This document shows, piece by piece, positions 14,447-21,314 of a stretch of 21,314 nucleotides of DNA. Positions within the stretch are counted from its first letter, which is position 1, and each line of letters opens with the position of its first letter. The stretch is from JAFGJQ01 sp964586145 (GTDB lineage Bacteria; Planctomycetota; Phycisphaerae; UBA1845), in contig CAZPHH010000085.1 of the NCBI GenBank assembly GCA_964586145.1, positions 1 to 21,314 of the forward strand, in the 5' to 3' direction. The notes beneath the pieces were generated by a model, which worked only from the letters and a program-made list of their open reading frames with translations, was not told the DNA's origin and searched no databases. Position numbers and translations under genes: made by a program.

Positions 14447-16552
14447 GTGTCTCGGAACAAAGCAAGAGTGATGGGTTGGGTGTTCTGCATTGCGATCCTG
14501 GTCTGCGGGTCGGCCGCCTGGCTGTCGGGGTGCTCCGTCTCCGTCGGGCCCGCGCCCGGGGGCGGCGGCGTTGCCGTTTCCTTCTCGATCGGCGGCAAGT
14601 CGTTCTCGTTTACGCTCGGAACGGCTGGGTACTTCCCGCTGCAGCCGAACGCGGTCGTGCGGAACGTGGCGGACATGCAGCCGTTTGACCGAACACCCTC
14701 CGACACACCGGCCACCGGCGCCGTCCGGCTGCGCGGTTCGAGCATCACCGTCCTGCCGCCGAGCGGATCGGCCAAGCCGATGGCGGCGGCCCAGGCGTCG
14801 ATCAGCGGGACCGCTCGCCTGCGCGTGGCCATCGATGCCCCGGAAGCGCTTTCGCCGTGTGACAGCGGCGTGGATCTGGGCGAGTTTGAGATTGTGGTGG
14901 CCAACGGCGTGGTCACCTCCGTCGGGCCGGGGCTGGCCCTGCACCTGGCCGCGGTGGACTACTTCAACCGGAACGACTTGGCGGTGTGCCTGGAGATGAC
15001 CTCCGATTTTGAGGCCGGGCTTCAGATCGAGGGCCTGGACGTGACGTTCGGACCGTCGCAAAGCGGGGCGGGGGAGGGGATTCGGGCCACGTTCGACCGC
15101 CGCAACCTGGAGGGCCCGCCGATTCACCTGCTGGCGCCGGGGGAGGATTTCGGCGCGGAGAACCAGATCGGGATCGGGGTCCCTCGGACCCTGGTGATCG
15201 ACGACCTGTCGATCAACGGGCTGGTCACCTTCCGGGCGGGTCGTGATGGGCAGGTGCTGGACTCGGTGACGTGTCCGCCGGTGCGTTACAGCGGATACTA
15301 CGCGATTGTGGAATGGGACGGAGACGACCTTCGCTGCTACGAGCCCGTCTTCACGCCGGAGCCGAAGGAAGCGTGCTGCTTCCCGCCGCTTCCGGGGTAC
15401 GAACTGTTCGGCAATACCTACGCCGACGAGTTGAGCTGTGAGGACTTGGGCTCCTCTCCTTACTTCTTCACACAAGAAGACTGCCGTCACTGGGGCGGCG
15501 TGCCGCAGGGACAGGGCACAGCCTGCGCGTCGCTGACGTGTAATGAGCCTTTTGCCGCGTGCTGCTTCCGCAGAAGGGAGTCTGACACCCGGCCATCTTG
15601 CGGGGAGTACCTGTTTGAGGACTGCGTCGCCCGCGGCGGCACGTATCAGGGTACGGGCAGCCATTGCGAGTTCCTGACGTGCGACTTCGGCTCCGACCCG
15701 GACGAGCCGCAGCCACCGCCCGCCCTGAGCGAAGAGGCCTGCTGCTTTACCACCGGGGAATGCGTGGACGGGGATCCGGAGATCTGCGAACTCACGGGCG
15801 GCACCCCGCAGGGTGCGGGCACGGTCTGCGCCACCACGGACTGCCCGCAGCCGCCCGGCGCGTGCTGCGACAAGAACGAGAGATGCAACGAGATGACCGA
15901 GCAGCAGTGCATCGATTCACGCGGGGCTTTCCTGGGTGCGGGCACGGACTGCGCGACGGCGGACTGCGATCTGGGCGCCTGCTGCTGGGGCAATGGACAG
16001 TGCACGGACACCACAGTCGACCTGTGTGAAGAGCTGGCCGACAGTCGCTTCCTGGGAGGCAGCTCGTCGTGCGACACGAATCCGTGCGCGGAGGGCGCGT
16101 GTTGCTGGAGCGGCGGATGCACGCTGACGTCGTCCGCCGACTGCGCGGACCTGGGCGGAACGTACCAGGGCGACGGGACTTCGTGCGAGCCCGACCCCTG
16201 CGTGGAGTACGTGGTGTGGTATACCGGGAACGTCTGCTGCTGGGGTGCGCCGCGGGTGTACATCAGCACGCGCACCGAATACAACCAGAGCGCCTCGGCA
16301 TGCAGCTTCCCCGGCGGCGGCATCGACTGTTCCGTGCCCCTGGTTCGCGTCGAGTTGATGGGCGGCTTTGGGGACTATGCGGACGCCCAGGCGTGGCTCT
16401 GCCCGCAATTCGTGTCGAAGATCTTTCACTATTGGTGTGGGGCGCACTATCAGATGGATGAAAAGAACTGGTGGACCGCTCCCTGTGACAACCTGGCCGA
16501 CCTGCCGGATCTCGATGAGTCCCAGCGTATAGACTCGAACCTGTGTCCATGA
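14447..16552 (+). CDS. Lipoprotein with six cysteine-rich ACC/GGTYxGxGTxC repeats
   Basis: This 701-residue protein starts at GTG. It has a basic N-terminus (R3, K5, R7), a hydrophobic core and a textbook lipobox LSGC with the lipidated residue at C29, so it is membrane-anchored outside the cytoplasm. A Gly-rich stretch precedes a beta-rich region at about 45-305 with no recognised family. Residues 308-585 hold six repeats of about 35-58 residues: an ACC opening, one or two middle cysteines, a mostly conserved GGxxxGxGTxC core and a final cysteine. This repeat style recurs in planctomycete secreted proteins of unknown role. The tail (586-701) begins near a CCWG and contains further cysteines and aromatics. 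Disulfide bonding is inferred from the even spacing. Binding or surface display is plausible, but no enzyme motif is visible. Confidence 0.88.
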   Translation: MSRNKARVMGWVFCIAILVCGSAAWLSGCSVSVGPAPGGGGVAVSFSIGGKSFSFTLGTAGYFPLQPNAVVRNVADMQPFDRTPSDTPATGAVRLRGSSITVLPPSGSAKPMAAAQASISGTARLRVAIDAPEALSPCDSGVDLGEFEIVVANGVVTSVGPGLALHLAAVDYFNRNDLAVCLEMTSDFEAGLQIEGLDVTFGPSQSGAGEGIRATFDRRNLEGPPIHLLAPGEDFGAENQIGIGVPRTLVIDDLSINGLVTFRAGRDGQVLDSVTCPPVRYSGYYAIVEWDGDDLRCYEPVFTPEPKEACCFPPLPGYELFGNTYADELSCEDLGSSPYFFTQEDCRHWGGVPQGQGTACASLTCNEPFAACCFRRRESDTRPSCGEYLFEDCVARGGTYQGTGSHCEFLTCDFGSDPDEPQPPPALSEEACCFTTGECVDGDPEICELTGGTPQGAGTVCATTDCPQPPGACCDKNERCNEMTEQQCIDSRGAFLGAGTDCATADCDLGACCWGNGQCTDTTVDLCEELADSRFLGGSSSCDTNPCAEGACCWSGGCTLTSSADCADLGGTYQGDGTSCEPDPCVEYVVWYTGNVCCWGAPRVYISTRTEYNQSASACSFPGGGIDCSVPLVRVELMGGFGDYADAQAWLCPQFVSKIFHYWCGAHYQMDEKNWWTAPCDNLADLPDLDESQRIDSNLCP
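15368..16201 (+). repeat. Six tandem cysteine-rich coding repeats
   Basis: Units open with EACCFPPL, AACCFRRR, EACCFTTG, GACCDKNE, GACCWGNG and GACCWSGG. The third to sixth are 36-38 residues. The first two are longer because of insertions between the opening CC and the GG core. The fifth lacks the GG before the GxG step. Confidence 0.8.
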
Positions 16553-16692
16553 GCGGACCGGCAGGGATGCCGCGCCGGTCTGCGGGCGGATGCGGCAAGG
16601 GCAGAAGGCACGCCGGGGCGCACGATCCCGGGACGGTGCGTTGGCCGGGCCCGGCAACCACCCTCTCCGTCAGAGCGCTCCGGCGCCAAACT

Positions 16693-16726
16693 GCCGCCGC
16701 CGGGGCGGATCGCCCCGGCGGGCGGC
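16693..16726. terminator. Strong GC hairpin between convergent genes
   Basis: The arms 16693-16707 and 16711-16726 pair over 15 bp with one bulged G and a 3-nt GAT loop. It lies 140 nt past the plus-strand stop and 12 nt past the minus-strand stop. There is no T-run on the plus strand and only TTT on the minus. A bidirectional terminator or transcript-end stabiliser is likely. Confidence 0.55.
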
Positions 16727-16737
16727 CTGCGCTCAGG

Positions 16738-17175
16738 TCAGGCGCCCAGCATTTCCAGTCGGGTGAGGGCTTCTCGCCGGCGCAGTCCGCGTATGGCGGC
16801 CAGGGCTGCGATCCCCTCCTTGCGAGGCTTTGACTTGCCGTTCTCCCAGTTGTACACCGTCAGGGCCGAGACACCCAGAAGCTTCCCGTAATCGGCGGCT
16901 GATATGCCCAGCCGCATCCGGTGCGCCTTGAGCCAGTGTGCGGAGAAGCGAATCCGCCCGGAGGGCGCCTCCAGCGTGGGCTTTGAGACTCGTTTCTTCT
17001 CTTGTGATTCGAGAAACGCAACCTGTTTCTTCAGCCCCTGAACCTGCCGCTTCAGGGCGGCGATGTCGCGACGATGGGCCGCCGCCGCACGCCTGGCGGC
17101 GCGGACCTGCGCTTTGCTCTCCTTCCGGGCAAGACGGCGAATCTCCTCTTTCAGAACGGATGCAAGATTGGGCAC
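16738..17175 (-). CDS. XRE-family helix-turn-helix regulator with N-terminal coiled coil
   Basis: This 145-residue DNA-binding protein starts at GTG (17175) with AAAGGAG 6 nt upstream. Residues about 10-62 are rich in Lys, Arg, Gln, Leu and Glu with heptad-like spacing, and should form a coiled coil for oligomerisation. Residues about 82-135 are a Cro/C1-type helix-turn-helix: LKAHRMRLGISAADYGKLLG, then VSALTVYNWENGKSKPR as the recognition region. It resembles small regulators found across Myxococcota, Planctomycetota and Proteobacteria. Its leader is only about 24 nt and its own promoter is good, so autoregulation is possible. No toxin-like partner is adjacent, so I do not call it an antitoxin. 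The target genes are unknown; the OPT transporter gene just upstream is on the same strand. Confidence 0.88.
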   Translation of the reverse strand: MPNLASVLKEEIRRLARKESKAQVRAARRAAAAHRRDIAALKRQVQGLKKQVAFLESQEKKRVSKPTLEAPSGRIRFSAHWLKAHRMRLGISAADYGKLLGVSALTVYNWENGKSKPRKEGIAALAAIRGLRRREALTRLEMLGA

Positions 17176-17205
17176 GGTAGACTCCTTTGCCAGTATCGGG
17201 CGGGC

Positions 17206-17234
17206 ATTCTATCCGAGCGGAAACCGGGTGTCAC
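17206..17234 (-). promoter_or_regulatory. Sigma70-like promoter for the XRE regulator
   Basis: On the minus strand GTGACA (17234-17229, 5 of 6) is followed by 17 nt and TAGAAT (17211-17206, 5 of 6). Transcription would start near 17199, about 24 nt before the GTG. An imperfect inverted repeat (GTATCGGGC at 17194-17202, GCCCAATAC at 17246-17254) flanks it and could be an operator. Confidence 0.55.
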
Positions 17235-17331
17235 ATCAGGCAGGTGCCCAATACGCCATGTTTCCGCAAATGGCTACTTCTGAGCCAATGCGTCGAGCAC
17301 GCCGAGGCCCACTCATGGCCTGCTGGACCGA

Positions 17332-17347
17332 TCCGGGTGGGCCCGGA
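17332..17347. terminator. Possible hairpin after the OPT transporter gene
   Basis: A 6-bp stem (TCCGGG/CCCGGA) with a 4-nt loop lies 34 nt past the transporter stop. There is no T-tract, so it is a weak candidate. Confidence 0.25.
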
Positions 17348-17380
17348 CCGGATCCAGCCGCCGAACCGAGTTTCCGGCCC

Positions 17381-20098
17381 TCACAGCACCCACAACGCCT
17401 CGACCACGGTCTTCCAGATCGAGATGCCGGCGCCGGTAACACCTTCGCCCGCCACGATGCCGGCCGCTATGGCGACGAGGAATCGCTTGCTCCAGCTCCG
17501 GCACCACTTCCCCAGAAGAAGAGCGACCAGCCCGCCCAGGAACATCGAAATCGAGTTATACCCCGGAATCACAAACGCCAGCCCCACGCTGGCCGGACTC
17601 GGAATGCAGATGTGCCAGCGCTTCGGACAGTACTTTTCCAGAAACGGCAGGATCACGCCGCAGATCGCCGCCACCCCCATGCCGTACGTCACCCCCGCCG
17701 GCAAAGCGGAGAAACCCACCTGGAACAGCTCGGCAACGGCCTTCCACGCGGCCACCGCCGGTGCCGGCCACTCGGCCGTCAGCAGTTGCTCCGCGGGATT
17801 CGGGATCATGATCAGATAGATCGCCGACCCGGCCATTGCGCCGGCCGCCGCTCCGAAGATCTGCGCAATCGTCTGCCACCGCGGCATCGCCCCGAGCAGG
17901 TAGCCGCATTTCAGGTCGTGCAGCAGGTCGGCGCACTGGCTGGCGGCGCCACCCGTCACGTTGGCGGTCATCAGGTTCGTGGCCGGACTGCCCGGCGTGA
18001 GGACCCCGAACAGCAACTGGGTCACTTTGCCCATGGCGCCCACGGGCGTGATCCCGGTCTCGCCGGAGACGCGCGCCGCGACGATCGCCAGAACGAACGT
18101 GAGCAGAATGCCCAGCACGGCCGCCCACCAGAGAATCTGGAACAGCGTCACCTGAAGCCAGACGGACAGAACCAGCGCGGACACGAGGGCCACGAGGAAC
18201 CAGCGCCGGGCCACCTCGCCGGTGACCTCGACCGAAGGCTCGGCGTCCGCGGACCGGCTTCCGGCCGGCGTTTTGCGGCGCAGCCCGGGAATCACGTTGA
18301 GCATGGATCGCCACGAGAAGCCGAAGGAAACCAGCGCCGAGACGACCATCAACGTCACTCCCGGCCACAGCAGCCACTGCAGAAGGTCGTTGTAGTTCGC
18401 CTCCGCCGGCGCGTAGGTCGCTCCCGCGATCAGGCTGTCCACCGTCGCCGTGAAATCGGGATCGTCGCTCAGCGCGCGCAGGGCCGCGATCTCCGGTTCC
18501 GTCAACACGCCGAAGGCGGTCAGCGTATGCGCCGGGCGATCGTAGCGGACGGCGCGGGCCAGGGCCTCCGGAATCACCACGCCGGGCGGCAGAAACGATT
18601 CGTGCGAACGTTCATACAGACGTTCCACGGCCGCGCGAAACGCCTCGACGACGGTCACGGCGTGGGGATGCCCGGCCAGCCATTCGTCCGCCCGCGTCAG
18701 CAGCGCGTCGCGAGTGGCGGGCGGCAGCGTGCCGATGGCCACCAGGCGGCGGCGTGCGCGGTCGTACGTGACCAGGTCCTCATGGTCCAGGGGAAACACG
18801 TAGCCCGGCGGGAACTCGGCCAGCGGCTCGCTGATCCGGAGCTCACGGGTCGTGGTGAACGCAAAAGCCGTCGCAAGCTCCTCAATGGCGGCCCGTACGG
18901 GGGGAGCCGGCGGCAGGGCGTCGAGTTGGGCGAGGGTGTCCCGTGTCAACGCCGCCGTCGCCCGCAGTTCCCGCGTGGCGGCGTCGTAGACCAGCGGAAC
19001 GTCGGGCGGCAGGGGGGGGCTGGGCGGTTCGGCCAGCGGCGCGGACAGCGTCGGCTGCGAGCGCAGGTACAGCTTCGCGAGCGCCTCGCGATAGCGAGCC
19101 TCATCGCTCAGGGTCCGCAACCGCTCCCGGTCGACGGTCGTCATCACGCCGCGCCACTTGAGCTGGTGCTTGTTCGGGTCGAATCGCGCGTAGCTTTCCG
19201 GTTCGGGCGGCAGCACCACGTCCGCCGGCAGCGCGTGCAGCGGCTCACGCACGGTGAGGCGCACCCTGTCGCTGCGAATCAGCCAGGGCGCCAGGCCGAC
19301 GTACGCCACCACCACGCCCAACAGCAGGGAAAGGCACGCCCGAAACCCGATCAGCGCGCCCACGCCCGTCATCAGCAGCTTGGGATCCAGGGCCAGGGTG
19401 AGCGACTTGGCGCTGAAACCCTGGATGGAGAACGGCAGGCCGGTCATCGCCACAAGCCGGGCCTCGTGCGCCAGCTTCATCGCCATGGCGGCGGCCCCGC
19501 CCAGCAGCAGGACGCGGACGCGCGCGAGGGCCTCGGAGCCCTCGGCATACATCTCGCGCAGCGTTTCGGCCGCCGCAATGCCGAACGGGAACCGAAGCTT
19601 GTCGCGGATCAGCATCTGTCGGCGCAGCGCGATGCCCACCGTGATTCCCACCAGGCACACGGAGAACACCCACAGGGCCGTATAGTGCCACGTGAGTGAC
19701 TCTCCCGTCATCATCGCCAGCGCCGGGATCGGCGCCACCAGCCCCGCAGACGAAACGGCCGCCCCCGACGAGCAGGCGGTCTGATTGATGTTGTTCTCCA
19801 GGATGCCCCAGCGACGGATGCGGCCGCCGCTCAGCCCGTGCATCGCGCTCCAGAAGCCGTAGCTCAGCAGGGCCGCCGTGATGGACATGTTCAGACCCCA
19901 GCCGATCTTCAGTCCGGTGTAGACGTTGCAGGCCGAGAGCAGGGCCCCGAGGGCCATACCCGTCAGGACCGCCCGGAGCGTGAGCTGGGGGGAAACGCGG
20001 TCCAGCGGCAGGGGTTCCATGTCGTGTCCGGCGCCCGCCGCCGGTGGCGAGGCTGGCGTCGGATCGGGTCGGGGGGCATCGCTCGGCGGAGAACTCAC
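17381..20098 (-). CDS. OPT-family oligopeptide/metal-chelate transporter with a large repeat insert
   Basis: This 905-residue inner-membrane transporter has the OPT-family opening (LRAVLTGMALGALLSACNVY, then a TGLKIGWGLNMSI segment, about 41-73) and a later family block around 683-712 (GETGITPVGAMGKVTQ, TPGSPATNLMTANV). Many hydrophobic spans are visible in both halves. OPT carriers move peptides or metal chelates using the proton gradient; bacterial substrates are mostly unknown. The oddity is a soluble stretch at about residues 283-568 that carries four diverged repeats and splits the membrane region. OPT proteins usually run about 550-700 residues, so the insert accounts for the excess. 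The start at the GTG of 20098 was chosen because GGGAGG lies about 5 nt upstream; a GTG at 20104 abuts that site. It stands alone, 282 nt upstream of the XRE start's promoter region, with its own promoter. Confidence 0.9.
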   Translation of the reverse strand: MSSPPSDAPRPDPTPASPPAAGAGHDMEPLPLDRVSPQLTLRAVLTGMALGALLSACNVYTGLKIGWGLNMSITAALLSYGFWSAMHGLSGGRIRRWGILENNINQTACSSGAAVSSAGLVAPIPALAMMTGESLTWHYTALWVFSVCLVGITVGIALRRQMLIRDKLRFPFGIAAAETLREMYAEGSEALARVRVLLLGGAAAMAMKLAHEARLVAMTGLPFSIQGFSAKSLTLALDPKLLMTGVGALIGFRACLSLLLGVVVAYVGLAPWLIRSDRVRLTVREPLHALPADVVLPPEPESYARFDPNKHQLKWRGVMTTVDRERLRTLSDEARYREALAKLYLRSQPTLSAPLAEPPSPPLPPDVPLVYDAATRELRATAALTRDTLAQLDALPPAPPVRAAIEELATAFAFTTTRELRISEPLAEFPPGYVFPLDHEDLVTYDRARRRLVAIGTLPPATRDALLTRADEWLAGHPHAVTVVEAFRAAVERLYERSHESFLPPGVVIPEALARAVRYDRPAHTLTAFGVLTEPEIAALRALSDDPDFTATVDSLIAGATYAPAEANYNDLLQWLLWPGVTLMVVSALVSFGFSWRSMLNVIPGLRRKTPAGSRSADAEPSVEVTGEVARRWFLVALVSALVLSVWLQVTLFQILWWAAVLGILLTFVLAIVAARVSGETGITPVGAMGKVTQLLFGVLTPGSPATNLMTANVTGGAASQCADLLHDLKCGYLLGAMPRWQTIAQIFGAAAGAMAGSAIYLIMIPNPAEQLLTAEWPAPAVAAWKAVAELFQVGFSALPAGVTYGMGVAAICGVILPFLEKYCPKRWHICIPSPASVGLAFVIPGYNSISMFLGGLVALLLGKWCRSWSKRFLVAIAAGIVAGEGVTGAGISIWKTVVEALWVL
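18419..19249 (-). repeat. Four diverged repeats inserted in the OPT transporter
   Basis: Each unit of about 55-75 residues has a Pro-rich lead (EPLHALPADVVLP, APLAEPPSPPLP, EPLAEFPPGYVFP, ESFLPPGVVIP). It then has [YF]D, about six residues, L, a short gap, G or A, one residue, [LM][TP] and a helical segment ending near a Leu-rich turn (ALAKLYLRS, RAAIEELA, AAVERLYERS, ATVDSLIAG). The second unit is the most diverged. Confidence 0.7.
19012..19019 (-). repeat. Eight-base homopolymer inside the OPT gene
   Basis: G8 on the plus strand is C8 in the coding sense, encoding part of SPPLPP between the first and second inserted repeats. A one-base slip here would truncate the transporter after its N-terminal membrane half. 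Confidence 0.6.
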
Positions 20099-20156
20099 GG
20101 GCACCTCCCTTCCGGCGCAGCACGCCGGCGAACGCTCCTCGACTGCCGGCTATCGG

Positions 20157-20185
20157 TGTGTACGGGGATGGATCGAGAACGTCAA
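20157..20185 (-). promoter_or_regulatory. Possible promoter for the OPT transporter
   Basis: On the minus strand TTGACG (20185-20180, 5 of 6) is followed by 17 nt and TACACA (20162-20157, 3 of 6). Transcription would start near 20150, about 52 nt before the GTG at 20098. Confidence 0.45.
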
Positions 20186-20328
20186 GCGCGGAACGGCCGG
20201 GCATCCTCGATGCCGCGCCCGCCCGTTCGGTCTTTCTCGCCGCGTCACGCAGTCACGGAAGCGCGTGCGCCGTGAGGCGAGCCCATCCGGCCTACATGCA
20301 CCCGTTCCCGCTTCATCCCTGCAGCCAT

Positions 20329-20988
20329 CTACCGCGGTATTCCTAGCGGCAGCAGGTACACCACACGCTCGCCCGGCGGCAGCTTCAGCGCCTCGGCCAT
20401 CTTTTCATCCTCGAACGCCCCGACCGGCACGCCCGCCAGTTGCAGGGCCTCCGCCTGAAGCAGGATGTTCTGGGCGATGTGGCCCGCCTCGATGAAGCAG
20501 TATCGTTCCGCCCGGTCGCGATATTTCACTGCCGCACGCTCCACCACGGCCGTGATGATCACGGTGACCGGCGCCTGGGTGATCATCTCCTGGTGCAGCG
20601 CCGTCCGCTGCACGGCCCGCCGCTGGTCACCGGCCAGAAGCGGCTCCAGAGCGTGGTCCCGCGGCCGGTATCGGCTGACGCCATCCGCCGTCATCACCAG
20701 CAACTCCATGGGATACAGGGCGCCCGCCGAGGGCGCGGCGCGATGACCGCCGCGCCGATCAGTGATGCCCTGGCCTGCCCAGCAGAGCTGGCCGATCTGC
20801 TGCGGGGTCAGGGCCTCGTCCCGAAACTCTCGCACCGACCGGCGCCGCGCGATGGTCTCCTCCAGCGACATCGACCCGGCCGACACCGGCGCGGGCAACG
20901 GCCTGGGTTCCGGCTTCGGCGCCATGTTCGGTCCTCCGTTCGTGCCCAGCAGCACGGCCAGCGCGCTGCAGAACCACGTGACTTTCAT
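20329..20988 (-). CDS. Exported SagB/ThcOx-like nitroreductase flavoprotein
   Basis: This 219-residue FMN-dependent oxidoreductase has the SagB-type nitroreductase pattern. RRRSVREF (48-55) and RAAPSAGALYP (83-93) form the flavin-binding start. A helix with HIAQNILLQAEAL (170-182) follows, and the protein ends in VVYLLPLGIP. SagB/ThcOx relatives oxidise azoline rings in peptide natural products, but many stand-alone relatives have no known substrate, and no cyclodehydratase or precursor peptide is visible here. It begins with a short hydrophobic segment (about 4-16) after K2, so export or membrane attachment is likely, which is unusual for a flavoenzyme; a Tat RR motif is absent. AGGAGG lies 8 nt before the ATG. 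The gene probably has its own promoter. The family call is firm; the role is unknown. Confidence 0.9.
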   Translation of the reverse strand: MKVTWFCSALAVLLGTNGGPNMAPKPEPRPLPAPVSAGSMSLEETIARRRSVREFRDEALTPQQIGQLCWAGQGITDRRGGHRAAPSAGALYPMELLVMTADGVSRYRPRDHALEPLLAGDQRRAVQRTALHQEMITQAPVTVIITAVVERAAVKYRDRAERYCFIEAGHIAQNILLQAEALQLAGVPVGAFEDEKMAEALKLPPGERVVYLLPLGIPR

Positions 20989-21019
20989 ATCCTGATCCTC
21001 CTATGGCTGCGAACCGGCC

Positions 21020-21047
21020 AGCATACGGACCGCCTGCCGCGGGTCAA
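21020..21047 (-). promoter_or_regulatory. Sigma70-like promoter for the nitroreductase gene
   Basis: On the minus strand TTGACC (21047-21042, 5 of 6) is followed by 16 nt and TATGCT (21025-21020, 4 of 6). Transcription would start near 21013, about 25 nt before the ATG at 20988. Confidence 0.5.
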
Positions 21048-21314
21048 TGCCTTTCGCCGGCCCCTGAGTTCCTGCCCCGTCAGGCGACGCACGAAGAAAA
21101 GGACGAGGCCGCGCGCCCCGCCGCGGCTGCGCCTTCCTCGTCCCAGTCCGAAGGCTCGCCCTCGCGCGGCACGTGCGCACTCGACGGACCAGCCTTCGTC
21201 GACCCCGTTCCCAACTCGCAGCCGGCCTGCAGCACAAGTGTTCCTGTTCGTTCTGCAGGCGGCAGACGAGTCTCCGGATGTCGACCATCGCTGGTAACGC
21301 ACGCCGCCCGCCCA
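21048..21314. other. Window-edge stretch with no supported gene
   Basis: Open frames exist on both strands but are Arg-, Pro- and Gly-rich with no domain, no ribosome site and no clear end. The nitroreductase promoter lies just inside this region. A gene reaching in from beyond 21314 cannot be excluded. Confidence 0.4.

Noticed and set aside
14207..15664. Minus-strand open frame of 485 codons opposite the cysteine-repeat lipoprotein
   Set aside because: It is the complement of a lipoprotein gene with promoter, ribosome site and lipobox; its product is His/Arg/Gln-rich noise.
16738..17175. Antitoxin of a toxin-antitoxin pair
   Set aside because: The gene has no adjacent small partner gene; both sides are a hairpin-bearing gap and a large transporter gene.
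17063..19699. Plus-strand open frame of 878 codons opposite the XRE and OPT genes
   Set aside because: The product is extremely rich in Arg, Gln, His and Gly, as expected for the complement of a GC-rich membrane-protein gene, and it covers two clear genes.
21001..21288. Minus-strand open frame of 95 codons just upstream of the nitroreductase gene
   Set aside because: Its end looks mildly protein-like, but the rest is Arg-rich and a good promoter for the nitroreductase gene lies within it.

Overview
The window is GC-rich and densely coding, and it looks like a Planctomycetota chromosome, probably of the Phycisphaerae type. Three things point there: a secreted glycosidase carrying aspartate-rich dockerin-like loops of the GDGDVDLDDY type, a lipoprotein with ACC...GGTYQGxGTxC cysteine repeats, and an MJ0042-style zinc-ribbon membrane protein. 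All three styles are common in that phylum. The assignment rests on protein style only. I see no rRNA, tRNA, CRISPR array, transposase, integrase or phage gene, so this reads as ordinary chromosome with lineage-specific envelope genes.

Layout. (1) 136-1674 (+) encodes an HDOD protein with a PilZ-like tail. (2) 4161-1726 (-) is a two-gene operon: a zinc-ribbon/membrane protein followed by a shorter paralogue of its C-terminal half. (3) 5138-4359 (-) encodes a secreted protein ending in three 21-residue repeats. (4) 6220-5288 (-) encodes an SDR-type sugar-nucleotide epimerase/reductase. It is divergent from a probable (+) operon of a ComF-family phosphoribosyltransferase (6433-7200) and a Gfo/Idh/MocA oxidoreductase (7232-8224). 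(5) 11331-8269 (-) encodes a 1020-residue secreted multidomain protein with a phosphodiester-glycosidase (NAGPA) core. (6) 12054-11620 (-) encodes a PEGA-domain lipoprotein and 12525-12289 (-) is a possible small gene. (7) 14084-12735 (-) encodes an exported HEAT-repeat/alpha-beta-hydrolase fusion. It is divergent from 14447-16552 (+), a 701-residue lipoprotein with six cysteine-rich repeats that starts at GTG. (8) 17175-16738 (-) encodes a coiled-coil/XRE regulator. (9) 20098-17381 (-) encodes an OPT-family transporter carrying about 280 residues of fourfold repeats between transmembrane segments. (10) 20988-20329 (-) encodes an exported nitroreductase-like flavoprotein.

How the genes fit together. 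There is no single pathway. Most products are predicted to be exported or membrane-bound, and two soluble enzymes (SDR and Gfo/Idh/MocA) are of sugar-metabolising families. Regulation appears local: several genes have a sigma70-like -35/-10 pair within about 25-60 nt of the chosen start, and these promoters support internal starts over longer open frames. The most unusual items are the OPT transporter with its repeat insert, the tandem paralogue pair at 1726-4161, and the cysteine-repeat lipoprotein.
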